Positions 1-8,290 of a stretch of 48,416 bases of DNA are shown piece by piece (positions within the stretch are counted from its first letter, which is position 1; the number at the start of each line of letters is the position of its first letter). The notes below the pieces were generated by a model. The model ran no database searches. It was not told the origin of the DNA and saw nothing but the letters and a program-made list of their open reading frames with translations. This stretch comes from Rhodospirillaceae bacterium (GTDB lineage: Bacteria; Pseudomonadota; Alphaproteobacteria; UBA7887), in the NCBI GenBank assembly GCA_002728255.1, contig PBWV01000019.1:1-48416 (forward strand), read 5' to 3'. Both the position numbers and the translations under genes were made by a program.

Positions 1-2
1 GG

Positions 3-563
3 GGCTTTAAGCTGCCCAGCAATCCTGTTGCCCTTGTAAAGAAACCCAAAGAAAACAAGCCAAGAGATCGAAGGCTCGTTGAGGGGGAATACGAACGATT
101 GGTCCAGGAGTGTGGAAGAAGAAACAATCACTGGTTCAAACCTCTTGTAGTGGTGGCTCTGGAAACCGGAATGAGACGAGGAGAATTACTTTCTCTGGAA
201 TGGAGACACGTACATCTGGATAAGAACTGGGCACACCTGCCCCTGACCAAGAACGGAGAAGAGAGAAATCTTCCCCTCTCCCAGAAGGCTTGTGAAGAAC
301 TCCAGGCTCTCCCAAGAGATATCTCCGGAGTTGTCTTTCCTATTTCGACTAGTGCCCTGAGAGGACTCTGGGATAGATCTATGAAAAGAGCTGATCTACA
401 AGATCTTCATTTCCATGACCTGAGACACGAAGCTACCAGCAGGTTCTTTGAGCTAGGTCTGAATGTTGTGGAAGTAGCAGCAATAACAGGCCACAAGGAT
501 TTAAAGATGCTGCAGAGGTATACCCATCTCAGGGCAGAGGATTTAGCTAGGAAGTTACGGTAG
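3..563 (+). CDS. Tyrosine recombinase/integrase, C-terminal part (5' end outside window)
   Basis: The reading frame is open to the left edge, so the N-terminal arm and core-binding domain are mostly missing and the true start lies outside. The visible part is the catalytic domain of a phage-type tyrosine recombinase. It shows the first Arg in TGMRRGELLSLEW, a Lys in LTKNGEERNLPLS, the HxxR box in FHDLRHEATSRF, the second His in ITGHKDLKMLQ and the nucleophile Tyr in RYTHL. Such enzymes cut and rejoin DNA at att sites. About 16 of 20 Arg codons are AGA or AGG, unlike the CGN-richer neighbours, which suggests recent transfer. The catalytic set looks intact, so it may be active. Its mobile element, if any, would lie to the left. 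Confidence 0.88.
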   Translation, partial: GFKLPSNPVALVKKPKENKPRDRRLVEGEYERLVQECGRRNNHWFKPLVVVALETGMRRGELLSLEWRHVHLDKNWAHLPLTKNGEERNLPLSQKACEELQALPRDISGVVFPISTSALRGLWDRSMKRADLQDLHFHDLRHEATSRFFELGLNVVEVAAITGHKDLKMLQRYTHLRAEDLARKLR

Positions 564-876
564 AAAAAAAGGGGTTAGTAACGTCTTTAGTTAGGTTCTA
601 ATCCTGTTATTTATGTGGCCACGTATGGGAAAGTGCAGAATCAGGCTCTATTGCCCTATTTTCCGTGTGAGATTAAAATTTATCTGTGCCTAACTAACTG
701 TTTCACCCATCTTTAACCAAACCATTTTGCGTTTCTCTCGGTTTTCTGACATTCTGAGCCAATATTGTATTCTGAGTACAAATAGTAATTGCGCGATTAT
801 ACCCATGTGCCCTACCACTTGGATCCACACCGGTACAGTGCTAATAGCCTAATGCCCAAGGAGGCAGCACAAACCT
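564..876. other. Intergenic region between integrase and rnd
   Basis: A 313-base gap with no credible coding frame and no tRNA. It is AT-rich and holds a possible sigma-70 promoter for rnd near 746-773 and a purine-rich ribosome-binding site (AAGGAGG) at 858-864. I saw no copy of a tRNA 3' end that would mark an integration site. It probably marks the border between acquired and core DNA, but no direct repeat was found to prove this. Confidence 0.5.
746..773 (+). promoter_or_regulatory. Possible sigma-70 promoter for rnd
   Basis: CTGACA at 746-751 and TATTCT at 768-773 are separated by 16 bases. Each hexamer has one or two mismatches to TTGACA/TATAAT. It lies about 100 bases before the rnd start in an otherwise empty gap. 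This is sequence resemblance only. Confidence 0.3.
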
Positions 877-1488
877 ATGAATATATATCTTCACGAAAAT
901 GACCTCCCAAAAGACCTTAAATTTTCCGGAACTATAGCGGTTGACACGGAAACCACCGGGTTGAACCTAAAGCGCGATCGGCTATGTTTAGTCCAACTTT
1001 CCAGTGGTGATGGAAGCGCCCACCTTATTCGCTTTTCAAACCAAGGCTATGCTGCTCCAAACCTTTCGGCTTTGCTCCAAAACCCCGACAGTGAAAAAAT
1101 ATTCCACTTTGCTCGTTTCGATGTCGCGGTCCTCTTCGAGCATCTCAGGGTTTGGTGTGAGCCCGTATATTGTACAAAGATAGCCTCCAAGATTGCTAGA
1201 ACCTATACCGATAGGCATGGCCTCAAAGATTTGTGCCGGGAGCTCCTAGGCCAAGACCTCTCCAAGGCACAACAGAGTTCTGATTGGGGAGCAGAAATCC
1301 TGTCCGCAGAGCAGAAAGCATATGCTGCTCACGACGTGCTTCACCTCCACGAACTTAGAAAACAATTGAATTTAATGCTTGAACGCGAGGGAAGAAAATC
1401 TCTAGCTTTGGAGTGCTTTTCTTTTATTAAAACCCGCGCAAAATTAGACCTAGCAGGCTGGGGAGCCAGCGATATTTTTTCCCACTAA
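877..1488 (+). CDS. rnd: Ribonuclease D (short, exonuclease domain only)
   Basis: A DEDDy-type 3'-5' exoribonuclease involved in tRNA 3' maturation and RNA turnover. The 203 residues are just the DnaQ-like exonuclease fold. D23 and E25 sit in AVDTETTGL, D82 in HFARFDVAVL, and Y149/D153 in the YxxxD box of KAYAAHDVLHL. The C-terminal HRDC domains of the longer E. coli enzyme (about 375 aa) are absent, as is common for short alphaproteobacterial RNase D. The ATG is preceded by AAGGAGG with a rather long 12-base spacer. It sits directly before kdsD-lptCAB, a usual alphaproteobacterial order. Confidence 0.9.
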   Translation: MNIYLHENDLPKDLKFSGTIAVDTETTGLNLKRDRLCLVQLSSGDGSAHLIRFSNQGYAAPNLSALLQNPDSEKIFHFARFDVAVLFEHLRVWCEPVYCTKIASKIARTYTDRHGLKDLCRELLGQDLSKAQQSSDWGAEILSAEQKAYAAHDVLHLHELRKQLNLMLEREGRKSLALECFSFIKTRAKLDLAGWGASDIFSH

Positions 1489-1660
1489 CAGGGCCTATTT
1501 ATATTCTGAGTGTCGATTGATTTATTCTAGTCATTCGCGCATTATTTGGACTACAGCGATGATGTAATGGTTATGGTCAACCTTTCCAGATAAGGATCGC
1601 TGCGGGTCATTATTTATAACAAGTTATCTGAGAATAAATACTGCGGATACTACCATAATT

Positions 1661-2647
1661 ATGAACAATGACACTGGCACAAGTCCCAAAGAAAAGCCTG
1701 ATGATCTATCGATAGGCCGGCGAGTTTTAGAGAACGAGGCCCGGGCGCTCGAGAATTTATCCTCCTCCCTCGGCCCAAGCTTCATAGCTGCAGTCGAAGC
1801 TTTGTCAGCCGCTAAAGGGCGGGTTGTCATTACTGGCATGGGTAAGAGTGGTCACATAGGACGTAAAATAGCAGCTACCATGGCATCCACTGGAACACCC
1901 TCATTGTTTGTCCATCCGGCTGAAGCGAGCCATGGGGACCTTGGCATGATCACACGAGATGATATCGTTATTGCCCTATCTAATTCGGGAGAAACTACCG
2001 AACTCAACGATATAGTCCAATACACCAAAAGATTTAATATAACTCTGATCACTGTTATCGGGCGGGGAGGTACCTCCCTGGAATCAAATTCCGACATATC
2101 CATGGTGTTGCCCGACTCGCCGGAAGCGTGCCCCCTTGGCCTTGCTCCTACTACCTCTACAACAATGACCCTAGCACTTGGGGATGCTTTGGCTGTGGCA
2201 CTCTTGGAAAGGGCATCATTTTCGCCTTCGATGTTTCAAGAACTCCATCCGGGGGGGAGTCTTGGACATCATTTAGTGACAGTTAAGGACATTATGCACC
2301 ACGGCAACGAAATGCCACTTGTAGAGAGTGGGCTTTTGGTTTCGGATGCCATTCTAGTTATGACAGCTAAGGCCTTTGGTTGTGTTGGGGTTATTGATAA
2401 CCGGGGTCACCTGAACGGGATTATCACAGATGGCGACCTACGAAGAAATATGGCCTCTGATTTGCTAAGGCTCCAAGTGGAGATGATAATGACCCCGTCC
2501 CCCAAAACAATACTTCCAAACGCACTGGCCGCCGAAGCCGTGTGGACCATGAACCAAAACTCAATCACTAGCTTATTCGTCGCAGAAAATAGCAAGCCAC
2601 TTGGTATACTTCATATGCATGATTGTCTGCGCGCAGCTGTAGCGTGA
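1661..2647 (+). CDS. kdsD: Arabinose-5-phosphate isomerase (KdsD/KpsF family)
   Basis: Interconverts ribulose-5-phosphate and arabinose-5-phosphate, the first committed step toward the Kdo sugar of lipopolysaccharide. At 328 residues it has the normal length. An N-terminal SIS sugar-isomerase domain (about 40-185) carries GMGKSGHIGRK, the family motif EASHGDLGMIT and a TTSTTM segment. Two CBS domains follow from about residue 208 (VKDIMHHG, then VEMIMTPSP). The stop codon overlaps the likely GTG start of lptC by four bases, indicating coupled expression with the export genes. No strong Shine-Dalgarno sequence precedes the ATG. Confidence 0.94.
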   Translation: MNNDTGTSPKEKPDDLSIGRRVLENEARALENLSSSLGPSFIAAVEALSAAKGRVVITGMGKSGHIGRKIAATMASTGTPSLFVHPAEASHGDLGMITRDDIVIALSNSGETTELNDIVQYTKRFNITLITVIGRGGTSLESNSDISMVLPDSPEACPLGLAPTTSTTMTLALGDALAVALLERASFSPSMFQELHPGGSLGHHLVTVKDIMHHGNEMPLVESGLLVSDAILVMTAKAFGCVGVIDNRGHLNGIITDGDLRRNMASDLLRLQVEMIMTPSPKTILPNALAAEAVWTMNQNSITSLFVAENSKPLGILHMHDCLRAAVA

Positions 2648-3357
2648 GTGGGAAGACACCCGAAATCAGCCAACCTCGAGAGGGTGACATAGCTCCTGAA
2701 AGCAAAAGATTTCTGAGAAGATGGCATGGACGATATCTCGGAATCGACCAAATTCGGGTGCAGTTTGAAAATCAGAAGCAGGCCAGAGCACTAAAGTGGC
2801 TTTTGCCGATGATCGCCCTAACTATAGTTGGCATAATAACTTTTGCCTGGATCAATCCGACAACTAAGTCCTTTCGATTGGATTATGCTACCCGACATAT
2901 GGATTTTTCAGGACAGGACGAAATGTTGCGACCTCAATTTCTAGGCGTAGACGATAAGCAGCAGCGCTATACCGTCACCGCTGAAGTCGCAATGCGCCCT
3001 GAGAGAGGGCACCAACAGGTGTTCCTGATGAAACCCGCCGCAGACATCACCTTAGCTAATGGAGATTGGTTGACACTTAAAGCCGAGCAAGGCATCTATG
3101 ACGGAGAGACCAAAACCCTAGAACTGCAGGGAGCTGTGAGCATGTATGTGGACAATGGTTTCGAAATGCATACGGAAAAGGTGGAGTTTGACCTCGCTCA
3201 GGGTAGCGCTCATGGGGATGAGCCAGTCCTTAGCCAGAGCCCTTGGGGCATCCTCAAAGCCAATGGTTTCCAATACTCACCTGATGGCCAAGTCTTTCTG
3301 TTCTCCGGCCGTCCTGTTCTTTTGCTGCACGGACACCAAGAAGTCGGAATAAAATGA
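2644..3357 (+). CDS. lptC: LptC, lipopolysaccharide export bitopic inner-membrane protein
   Basis: LptC accepts lipopolysaccharide from the LptBFG transporter and passes it to periplasmic LptA. One transmembrane helix (about residues 51-70, around LLPMIALTIVGIITFAWI) is followed by a beta-rich periplasmic domain. I chose GTG at 2644 because it overlaps the kdsD stop as GTGA. A TTG at 2623 in the same frame would run deeper into kdsD and is less likely. The stop overlaps the lptA start as ATGA. The sequence is divergent, as is usual for LptC, so the call leans on topology and gene order. Confidence 0.87.
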   Translation: MSGKTPEISQPREGDIAPESKRFLRRWHGRYLGIDQIRVQFENQKQARALKWLLPMIALTIVGIITFAWINPTTKSFRLDYATRHMDFSGQDEMLRPQFLGVDDKQQRYTVTAEVAMRPERGHQQVFLMKPAADITLANGDWLTLKAEQGIYDGETKTLELQGAVSMYVDNGFEMHTEKVEFDLAQGSAHGDEPVLSQSPWGILKANGFQYSPDGQVFLFSGRPVLLLHGHQEVGIK

Positions 3358-3902
3358 CCTTTAACGGAAAAATATTGGGGCTGGTGGGGCTTTACGTTTT
3401 TCACTTCCACGCCAATCTGGACACCTCCTACGCTCAATTTGAGAGTGACTCAGCCGCACCCATTGAAATTGTTGCAGATTCGATGGAATGGCTAAATGAG
3501 GAAAAAATAGCAATAGCGAGAGGGAATGCCGACGCTGTACAGGGTCGGTACACCCTCAGCGCTCATGTTTTAATTGCCCATATCGCCGATGAGCCGAATG
3601 GTAACCAAGAACCAAACTCGCAAATCAGCCTCATTGAGGCTGAGGGCGACGTGTTATTAATCACGCCAAATGAAAAAGCACGCGGGAGTATAGGCATATA
3701 CGATGTGCGGAATAAAACCGCAGTCCTCACAGGGAGTGTAGTGCTCACTCAGGGCGAGAATGTACTTCACGGGGAACGGCTAACCATGGACTTAAATACA
3801 GGGCACAGCCGGCTTGAAGGCGCGACGGGGCCCACAGACCCGACAGACGATGGGCGCGTGAAAGCTATTTTCAATCCCGAAAATGTGAATGAACCCCAAT
3901 AG
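3354..3902 (+). CDS. lptA: LptA, periplasmic lipopolysaccharide-bridging protein
   Basis: An OstA-like protein that forms the periplasmic bridge for lipopolysaccharide between LptC and LptD. The first 28 residues look like a secretion signal ending near SYAQF, though the hydrophobic core is interrupted by His and Phe. The rest shows the expected beta-strand pattern (VADSMEWLNEEKIAIARGNA, then VLTQGENVLHGERLTMDL), which matches the family theme of removing and adding lipid-binding strands. It overlaps lptC by four bases and lies 21 bases before lptB. Length (182 aa) fits the family. Confidence 0.88.
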   Translation: MTFNGKILGLVGLYVFHFHANLDTSYAQFESDSAAPIEIVADSMEWLNEEKIAIARGNADAVQGRYTLSAHVLIAHIADEPNGNQEPNSQISLIEAEGDVLLITPNEKARGSIGIYDVRNKTAVLTGSVVLTQGENVLHGERLTMDLNTGHSRLEGATGPTDPTDDGRVKAIFNPENVNEPQ

Positions 3903-3923
3903 AAAACTTTGGCGTAAACCAAT

Positions 3924-4724
3924 ATGAGCGACCTTTTCGGCCTTCGGCAACATATTACTGACGGAATTATGAACAACGAAGAAACCCCGCTAGCTGCGGA
4001 AAATCAAGGACTAGTCGCCCAACACATTGGAAAATCATATAAAAAGCGACCCGCCCTCCGAGACGTGAGCTTGCACGTGCAACGCGGTGAAGCCGTGGGA
4101 CTTCTTGGACCCAATGGCGCAGGTAAAACTACATGCTTTTATGTAATCACTGGCCTGGTTTCCGCTGATTACGGGAATGTATTATTGGATGGACATGATA
4201 TTACTTCCTTGCCAATGTATCGTCGGGCTAGAGTGGGGATTGGTTACCTGCCCCAGGAAGCCTCCATTTTCCGCGGCATGTCTGTAGAAGACAATATTCG
4301 GGCAGTTCTGGAAGTAGTCGAACCAGTCAGGGACAAGAGAGAGGCTCTACTAGACGATTTGCTCACGGAATTCTCCGTAAATCACCTTAGACGAACACCC
4401 GCCCTCGCGCTGTCTGGTGGAGAGCGCCGCCGAGTCGAAATCGCAAGAGCACTTGCGTCTCAACCAAGCTTTATGCTTCTTGATGAACCCTTAGCGGGCA
4501 TAGACCCAATTGCAGTTGGAGAGATACGAACATTGGTCTCCCACCTGAGAGACCGGGGAATCGGCGTTTTAATAACTGAACACAATGTCCAAGAAACATT
4601 AAAAATAGTAGATCGTGCCTATATTTTGCATGAAGGAAAATTACTTATGGAAGGCTCGCCAACCGAAATAGTTGCCGACGAGGGCGTACGGAAGGTGTAC
4701 CTTGGCGAGCGCTTCCGCCTCTAG
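3924..4724 (+). CDS. lptB: LptB, ATPase of the lipopolysaccharide export ABC transporter
   Basis: Cytoplasmic ATP-binding subunit that powers lipopolysaccharide extraction by LptFG. Walker A is GPNGAGKTT (62-70), the signature is LSGGERRRVEIARAL, Walker B is FMLLDEPLAGIDP, and the switch His is in ITEHNVQETL. The family-typical body starts near residue 25, so ATG 3969 (residue 16) is an alternative start. lptF and lptG are not in this window, as is usual. In many alphaproteobacteria rpoN follows directly. Here the next 118 bases are empty and ptsN follows. Confidence 0.95.
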   Translation: MSDLFGLRQHITDGIMNNEETPLAAENQGLVAQHIGKSYKKRPALRDVSLHVQRGEAVGLLGPNGAGKTTCFYVITGLVSADYGNVLLDGHDITSLPMYRRARVGIGYLPQEASIFRGMSVEDNIRAVLEVVEPVRDKREALLDDLLTEFSVNHLRRTPALALSGGERRRVEIARALASQPSFMLLDEPLAGIDPIAVGEIRTLVSHLRDRGIGVLITEHNVQETLKIVDRAYILHEGKLLMEGSPTEIVADEGVRKVYLGERFRL

Positions 4725-4842
4725 ATGGCTTAAAAGCGCATAAAAACCTGCTAGGCGACGCAGAGATTTGCACCACAAATATTGCTAGATCAAAAAAAGC
4801 CTACAAACTTAAATTAAAAACCCTCGAGGCCACTTAGAAAAT

Positions 4843-5295
4843 ATGCCAATCGATACAATAATCTCTCCAGAAGCTATAGTCCCCCTGCTCAGAGGAACAA
4901 GTGAACGTAGCGTAACCTCCACCCTGGCAAAAAAAGCCAGCAACGTCATTGAGATAGATAGCAGTCAAATGTCTGATGCCATACGGAGCCAAACCCCAAG
5001 TGCTCTGCAACACCTATCAACGGGCGCAGCCATACTGCACATTACCCTACCCAACCAAAAGACCCCGCGTGCTGTCTTCGCTCGGCTAGCCACCCGCGTG
5101 GAATTCACGACAGCTAAGGACGAGCCATTTGATTTGATTTTACTCCTTGTTACCGGGGAATCTAAAAACAACCAGCATCTCCAACTCTTGGCTGAAATAT
5201 CTCGCTTGTTTCGCGATAGATCTCTCTGCGATAAACTCCGCGGAAGCACAACGTCTGATGCCATTTATGCGCTCCTCACAGGCCGCTCAAGTTAA
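4843..5295 (+). CDS. ptsN: PTS IIA-like nitrogen regulatory protein PtsN
   Basis: The EIIA-Ntr type protein of the regulatory (non-transporting) phosphotransferase system. The fold is recognisable over 150 residues, ending in the family pattern HLQLLAEISRLFRD. The phosphorylatable histidine is probably H66 in TGAAILHITLP. The usual motif has Pro immediately before this His (AIPH), whereas Leu is found here. The usual upstream neighbours rpoN and hpf are absent, and no HPr or enzyme I gene is nearby. Whether it is still phosphorylated cannot be told from sequence. Confidence 0.85.
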   Translation: MPIDTIISPEAIVPLLRGTSERSVTSTLAKKASNVIEIDSSQMSDAIRSQTPSALQHLSTGAAILHITLPNQKTPRAVFARLATRVEFTTAKDEPFDLILLLVTGESKNNQHLQLLAEISRLFRDRSLCDKLRGSTTSDAIYALLTGRSS

Positions 5296-5504
5296 AACGC
5301 GCGCAAATAAATATTATAAGAGATAGTATTATGCCATTATCATCCCTCAAGAAACTTTTAGGTAGAAATAAAGCATCAAAGCTCCTGCTGTCCCGTTAAC
5401 CGAAATTAGATTAGGGGTGCGGAACCCCGGCGGCTGCGTTTTCTAGTCAGCAACCTCCGAAAGAGAGTTAGTCTATTCGATGGTAAAAAAGAGGAACAAT
5501 AAGG

Positions 5505-6362
5505 ATGGCAAGTAACCTCCTTCTCGTGACAGGACTATCTGGAGCTGGCAAAAGTACAGTCTTAAACGTCTTAGAAGACTTGCAATATGAAGTAGTTGAT
5601 AACCTTCCTATTCGACTCCTTCACTCTTTCGTGGACGGCAGCAAAGACGGGGCCAAGCTAGCAGTAGGGGTCGATTCGCGCAGCAGAGGATTTTCAATTA
5701 AAACCTTTTTGGCTGCGGTGCGAAGCATTCAGACTACCCGGAGCATCCAGCTCAAAATCATTTTCCTGACCAGCGACAGCGATGTTCTCCGTTTGAGATT
5801 CACTGAAACACGCCGGCGTCACCCCTTAGCCGTTGACCGACCCGTAGTAGATGGGATCGCACTCGAGCTGCAAATGATGGAACCTCTAAAAACACAAGCT
5901 GACTACATCTTCGATACGACCCACCTATCTATCGCAGCCCTGCGCCAGCTAGTCGAGGGTCAGTTTCTGGTGGGCCATCCCGCCCCAATAACCATTAGCG
6001 TTGTCTCTTTCGCTTTTCGGCTAGGTCTTCCCCGCGAGGCAGATCTTGTATTTGACGTCCGTTTTTTAAGGAATCCGTACTATGTAGAAGCACTACGTGA
6101 ATTTAGTGGGTTAGATGAAAAGGTTTGCCACTATATCAGCTCTGACCCCGCCTATTCCCAGTTTTTTTGCCGGATGCACAAGATGTTGCAACCCTTGCTA
6201 CCCCTTTACAAAAATGAAGGCAAACGCTACCTCACTATCGCTATAGGGTGCACGGGCGGCCGCCATCGGTCTGTGATGGTTGCAGAAAAACTTGGAGCGC
6301 AACTGATCCGGGAGGAATACGAGGCAACAGTTCGGCACAGAGATCTCGCTTTGTCAGGCTAA
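5505..6362 (+). CDS. rapZ: RapZ-like RNase adapter / nucleotide-binding protein (YvcJ family)
   Basis: A P-loop protein of the RapZ/YvcJ family. In E. coli RapZ binds small RNAs and recruits RNase E to control amino-sugar synthesis. The role in alphaproteobacteria is less certain. Walker A is GLSGAGKST (10-18), followed by VLEDLQYEVVDNLP. A Walker B-like segment reads KIIFLTSD, and the conserved C-terminal box GCTGGRHRSV is present. At 285 residues it is full length. The ATG follows a GAGGAACAATAAGG leader. It lies 209 bases after ptsN. The hprK, EIIA-Man and HPr genes that often flank alphaproteobacterial rapZ are missing. Confidence 0.93.
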   Translation: MASNLLLVTGLSGAGKSTVLNVLEDLQYEVVDNLPIRLLHSFVDGSKDGAKLAVGVDSRSRGFSIKTFLAAVRSIQTTRSIQLKIIFLTSDSDVLRLRFTETRRRHPLAVDRPVVDGIALELQMMEPLKTQADYIFDTTHLSIAALRQLVEGQFLVGHPAPITISVVSFAFRLGLPREADLVFDVRFLRNPYYVEALREFSGLDEKVCHYISSDPAYSQFFCRMHKMLQPLLPLYKNEGKRYLTIAIGCTGGRHRSVMVAEKLGAQLIREEYEATVRHRDLALSG

Positions 6363-6481
6363 AATATGATAGTTTCAACCCTAATGATTAGACTACACGG
6401 CTTATTTTGTGGCCACTGCTACATAATGGTCCCACCTCCACTAATTTCATCAAACTTTCTAAAACCGTAGGATTAACGCAA

Positions 6482-7777
6482 ATGCCGAAAACCATAGATT
6501 ACAAAGTGGCTGACTTATCTCTTGCTGATTGGGGCCATAAAGAAATTGAGATTGCTCAAGCGGAGATGCCTGGTCTAATGGCCATAAGAGAAGAGTACCG
6601 AGGACAGGAGCCCCTAAAGGGGGCGCGGATTGCCGGCTGTCTACATATGACAATACAAACAGCCGTCCTTATAGAAACACTGAAAGACCTAGGTGCCGAC
6701 CTGAGGTGGAGCTCTTGCAATATTTTTTCTACTCAAGACCATGCAGCCGCCGCAGTAGCAGATTTAGGAGTGCCGGTATTCGCCTGGAAAGGCGAATCAG
6801 AAGAAGAATTTTGGTGGTGCATTGAACAAACTATCAGTGGCCCAAACAACTGGACCCCCAACATGATTTTAGATGACGGGGGAGATCTGACTAAATTGAT
6901 GCACGAGAAATACCCTACCCTACTAACAAAGGTAAAAGGGATCTCCGAAGAAACAACAACCGGTGTCCATCGACTATATGAAATGGAGCATGATGGCTCC
7001 TTAAAGGTTCCAGCGTTTAATGTTAATGATTCCGTAACTAAGTCTAAGTTCGACAACCTATATGGCTGCCGAGAGAGCTTAGTAGACGGAATTCGGCGAG
7101 CTACAGATGTTATGTTATCTGGAAAGGTAGCTGTGGTATGCGGTTATGGCGGGGTCGGAAAAGGCTCAGCCGAATCTCTTCGATCGGCTGGCGCTCGGGT
7201 CCTCGTTACTGAGATTGACCCCATTTGCGCCCTGCAAGCAGCGATGGAGGGATACGAGGTTGTAGACATGAGTGCCGCTGCGGGCCAAGGAGATATCTTC
7301 GTAACTGCAACTGGGAATGTGGACGTGATTACTCTCGACCACATGCGCGAGATGAAAGATTTGGCGATAATTTGTAATATTGGCCACTTCGACTCGGAAA
7401 TCCAAATTGATTCTCTATCAAACCTTGAATGGACGGAAATAAAGCCTCAAGTCGATCAGGTGACTTTTCCTGACGGGAAACGACTAATAGTGCTAGCGCA
7501 AGGACGCTTGGTAAATCTAGGCTGCGCCACTGGGCACCCTAGTTTTGTTATGAGTGCGTCCTTTACCAACCAGGTATTAGCCCAAATTGAACTCTGGACT
7601 AACTCAGATAATTATGAGCCCAAAGTATACATTCTGCCCAAACATTTAGATGAAAAAGTCGCTCTTTTACACCTTGAGAAAGTGGGGGCAGTCTTAACTA
7701 CATTATCTGAGAAGCAAGCAGACTACATAGGTGTCGCTCAAGCAGGACCATTTAAGCCGGCTCATTACCGATATTAA
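6482..7777 (+). CDS. ahcY: Adenosylhomocysteinase
   Basis: Reversibly hydrolyses S-adenosylhomocysteine to adenosine and homocysteine, clearing the inhibitory product of SAM-dependent methylation. I chose ATG 6482, giving the usual N-terminus [18 protein letters not shown]. Upstream in-frame TTG codons would add non-conserved residues. The NAD-binding loop is [13 protein letters not shown], the substrate region contains [14 protein letters not shown], and the C-terminus ends in the invariant HYRY. At 431 residues it lacks the roughly 35-40 residue insertion between LDDGGD and EETTTGV found in many alphaproteobacterial enzymes. No SAM or SAH riboswitch was recognised in the 119-base leader. 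Confidence 0.97.
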   Translation: MPKTIDYKVADLSLADWGHKEIEIAQAEMPGLMAIREEYRGQEPLKGARIAGCLHMTIQTAVLIETLKDLGADLRWSSCNIFSTQDHAAAAVADLGVPVFAWKGESEEEFWWCIEQTISGPNNWTPNMILDDGGDLTKLMHEKYPTLLTKVKGISEETTTGVHRLYEMEHDGSLKVPAFNVNDSVTKSKFDNLYGCRESLVDGIRRATDVMLSGKVAVVCGYGGVGKGSAESLRSAGARVLVTEIDPICALQAAMEGYEVVDMSAAAGQGDIFVTATGNVDVITLDHMREMKDLAIICNIGHFDSEIQIDSLSNLEWTEIKPQVDQVTFPDGKRLIVLAQGRLVNLGCATGHPSFVMSASFTNQVLAQIELWTNSDNYEPKVYILPKHLDEKVALLHLEKVGAVLTTLSEKQADYIGVAQAGPFKPAHYRY

Positions 7778-7816
7778 TACTATAGGCGACAAATTTGGAA
7801 AGACAGGTCTACACTA

Positions 7817-8290
7817 ATGAACGCATTGTTAGACCTGTCACTCCCTAACTTAAAGGCAACAAGGAAGTTGGCTGATACATTGGCCCCCTTGCTGCACCCG
7901 GGCGACGTGGTGACATTGGAAGGCTGTATCGGCACTGGGAAAACAACCTTCATTCGCGCGTTACTAGAAACGTTAGGTTGTATCGAAGAGGTGCCCAGCC
8001 CAACATTTAATTTACTACATACTTATGAGCTCGGCTCCGTAACTTTCTGGCATTTTGATCTATTTAGAATAGAGCGTTTGTCTGATGTATATGAACTAGG
8101 GGTAGAAGATGCGCTCGAAAATGGCATCTGTCTTATTGAGTGGCCAAAAATTATGGCCACGATTCTTCCAACAAAACGACTGGAACTCGAGTTTTTTTAC
8201 CAGGAAGATTGCTCTCGGAAGGTATTGTTAAGATGCGACGGAGCCTGGAAGCAACGCCTGCACAAAGTTGGGATCCATTTGAATGAGTAG
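7817..8290 (+). CDS. tsaE: tRNA N6-threonylcarbamoyladenosine synthesis ATPase TsaE
   Basis: ATPase partner of TsaB-TsaD in t6A modification of tRNAs that read ANN codons. The P-loop is GCIGTGKTT (36-44). The family usually has GDLGAGKTT, so the Asp is replaced by Cys. The signature VPSPTFNLLHTYE, the HFDLFRIE box and the C-terminal LIEWPKI are present. Length 157 is normal. It overlaps amgK by eight bases, and in some proteobacteria the two are fused. tsaD is found separately at 35935 in this window. Confidence 0.93.
   Translation: MNALLDLSLPNLKATRKLADTLAPLLHPGDVVTLEGCIGTGKTTFIRALLETLGCIEEVPSPTFNLLHTYELGSVTFWHFDLFRIERLSDVYELGVEDALENGICLIEWPKIMATILPTKRLELEFFYQEDCSRKVLLRCDGAWKQRLHKVGIHLNE

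Noticed and set aside
5331-5399. 22-codon frame MPLSSLKKLLGRNKASKLLLSR between ptsN and rapZ
   Set aside because: It could be a leader peptide, but it has no clear ribosome site, and chance frames of this size are common.
5414-5428. GGGGT-loop-ACCCC hairpin between ptsN and rapZ
   Set aside because: A five-pair stem with only a short T-run several bases later is too weak to call a terminator.
6363-6481. SAM/SAH riboswitch upstream of ahcY
   Set aside because: The 119-base leader was scanned for SAH, SAM-II and SAM-V core sequences from memory, and none was recognisable.
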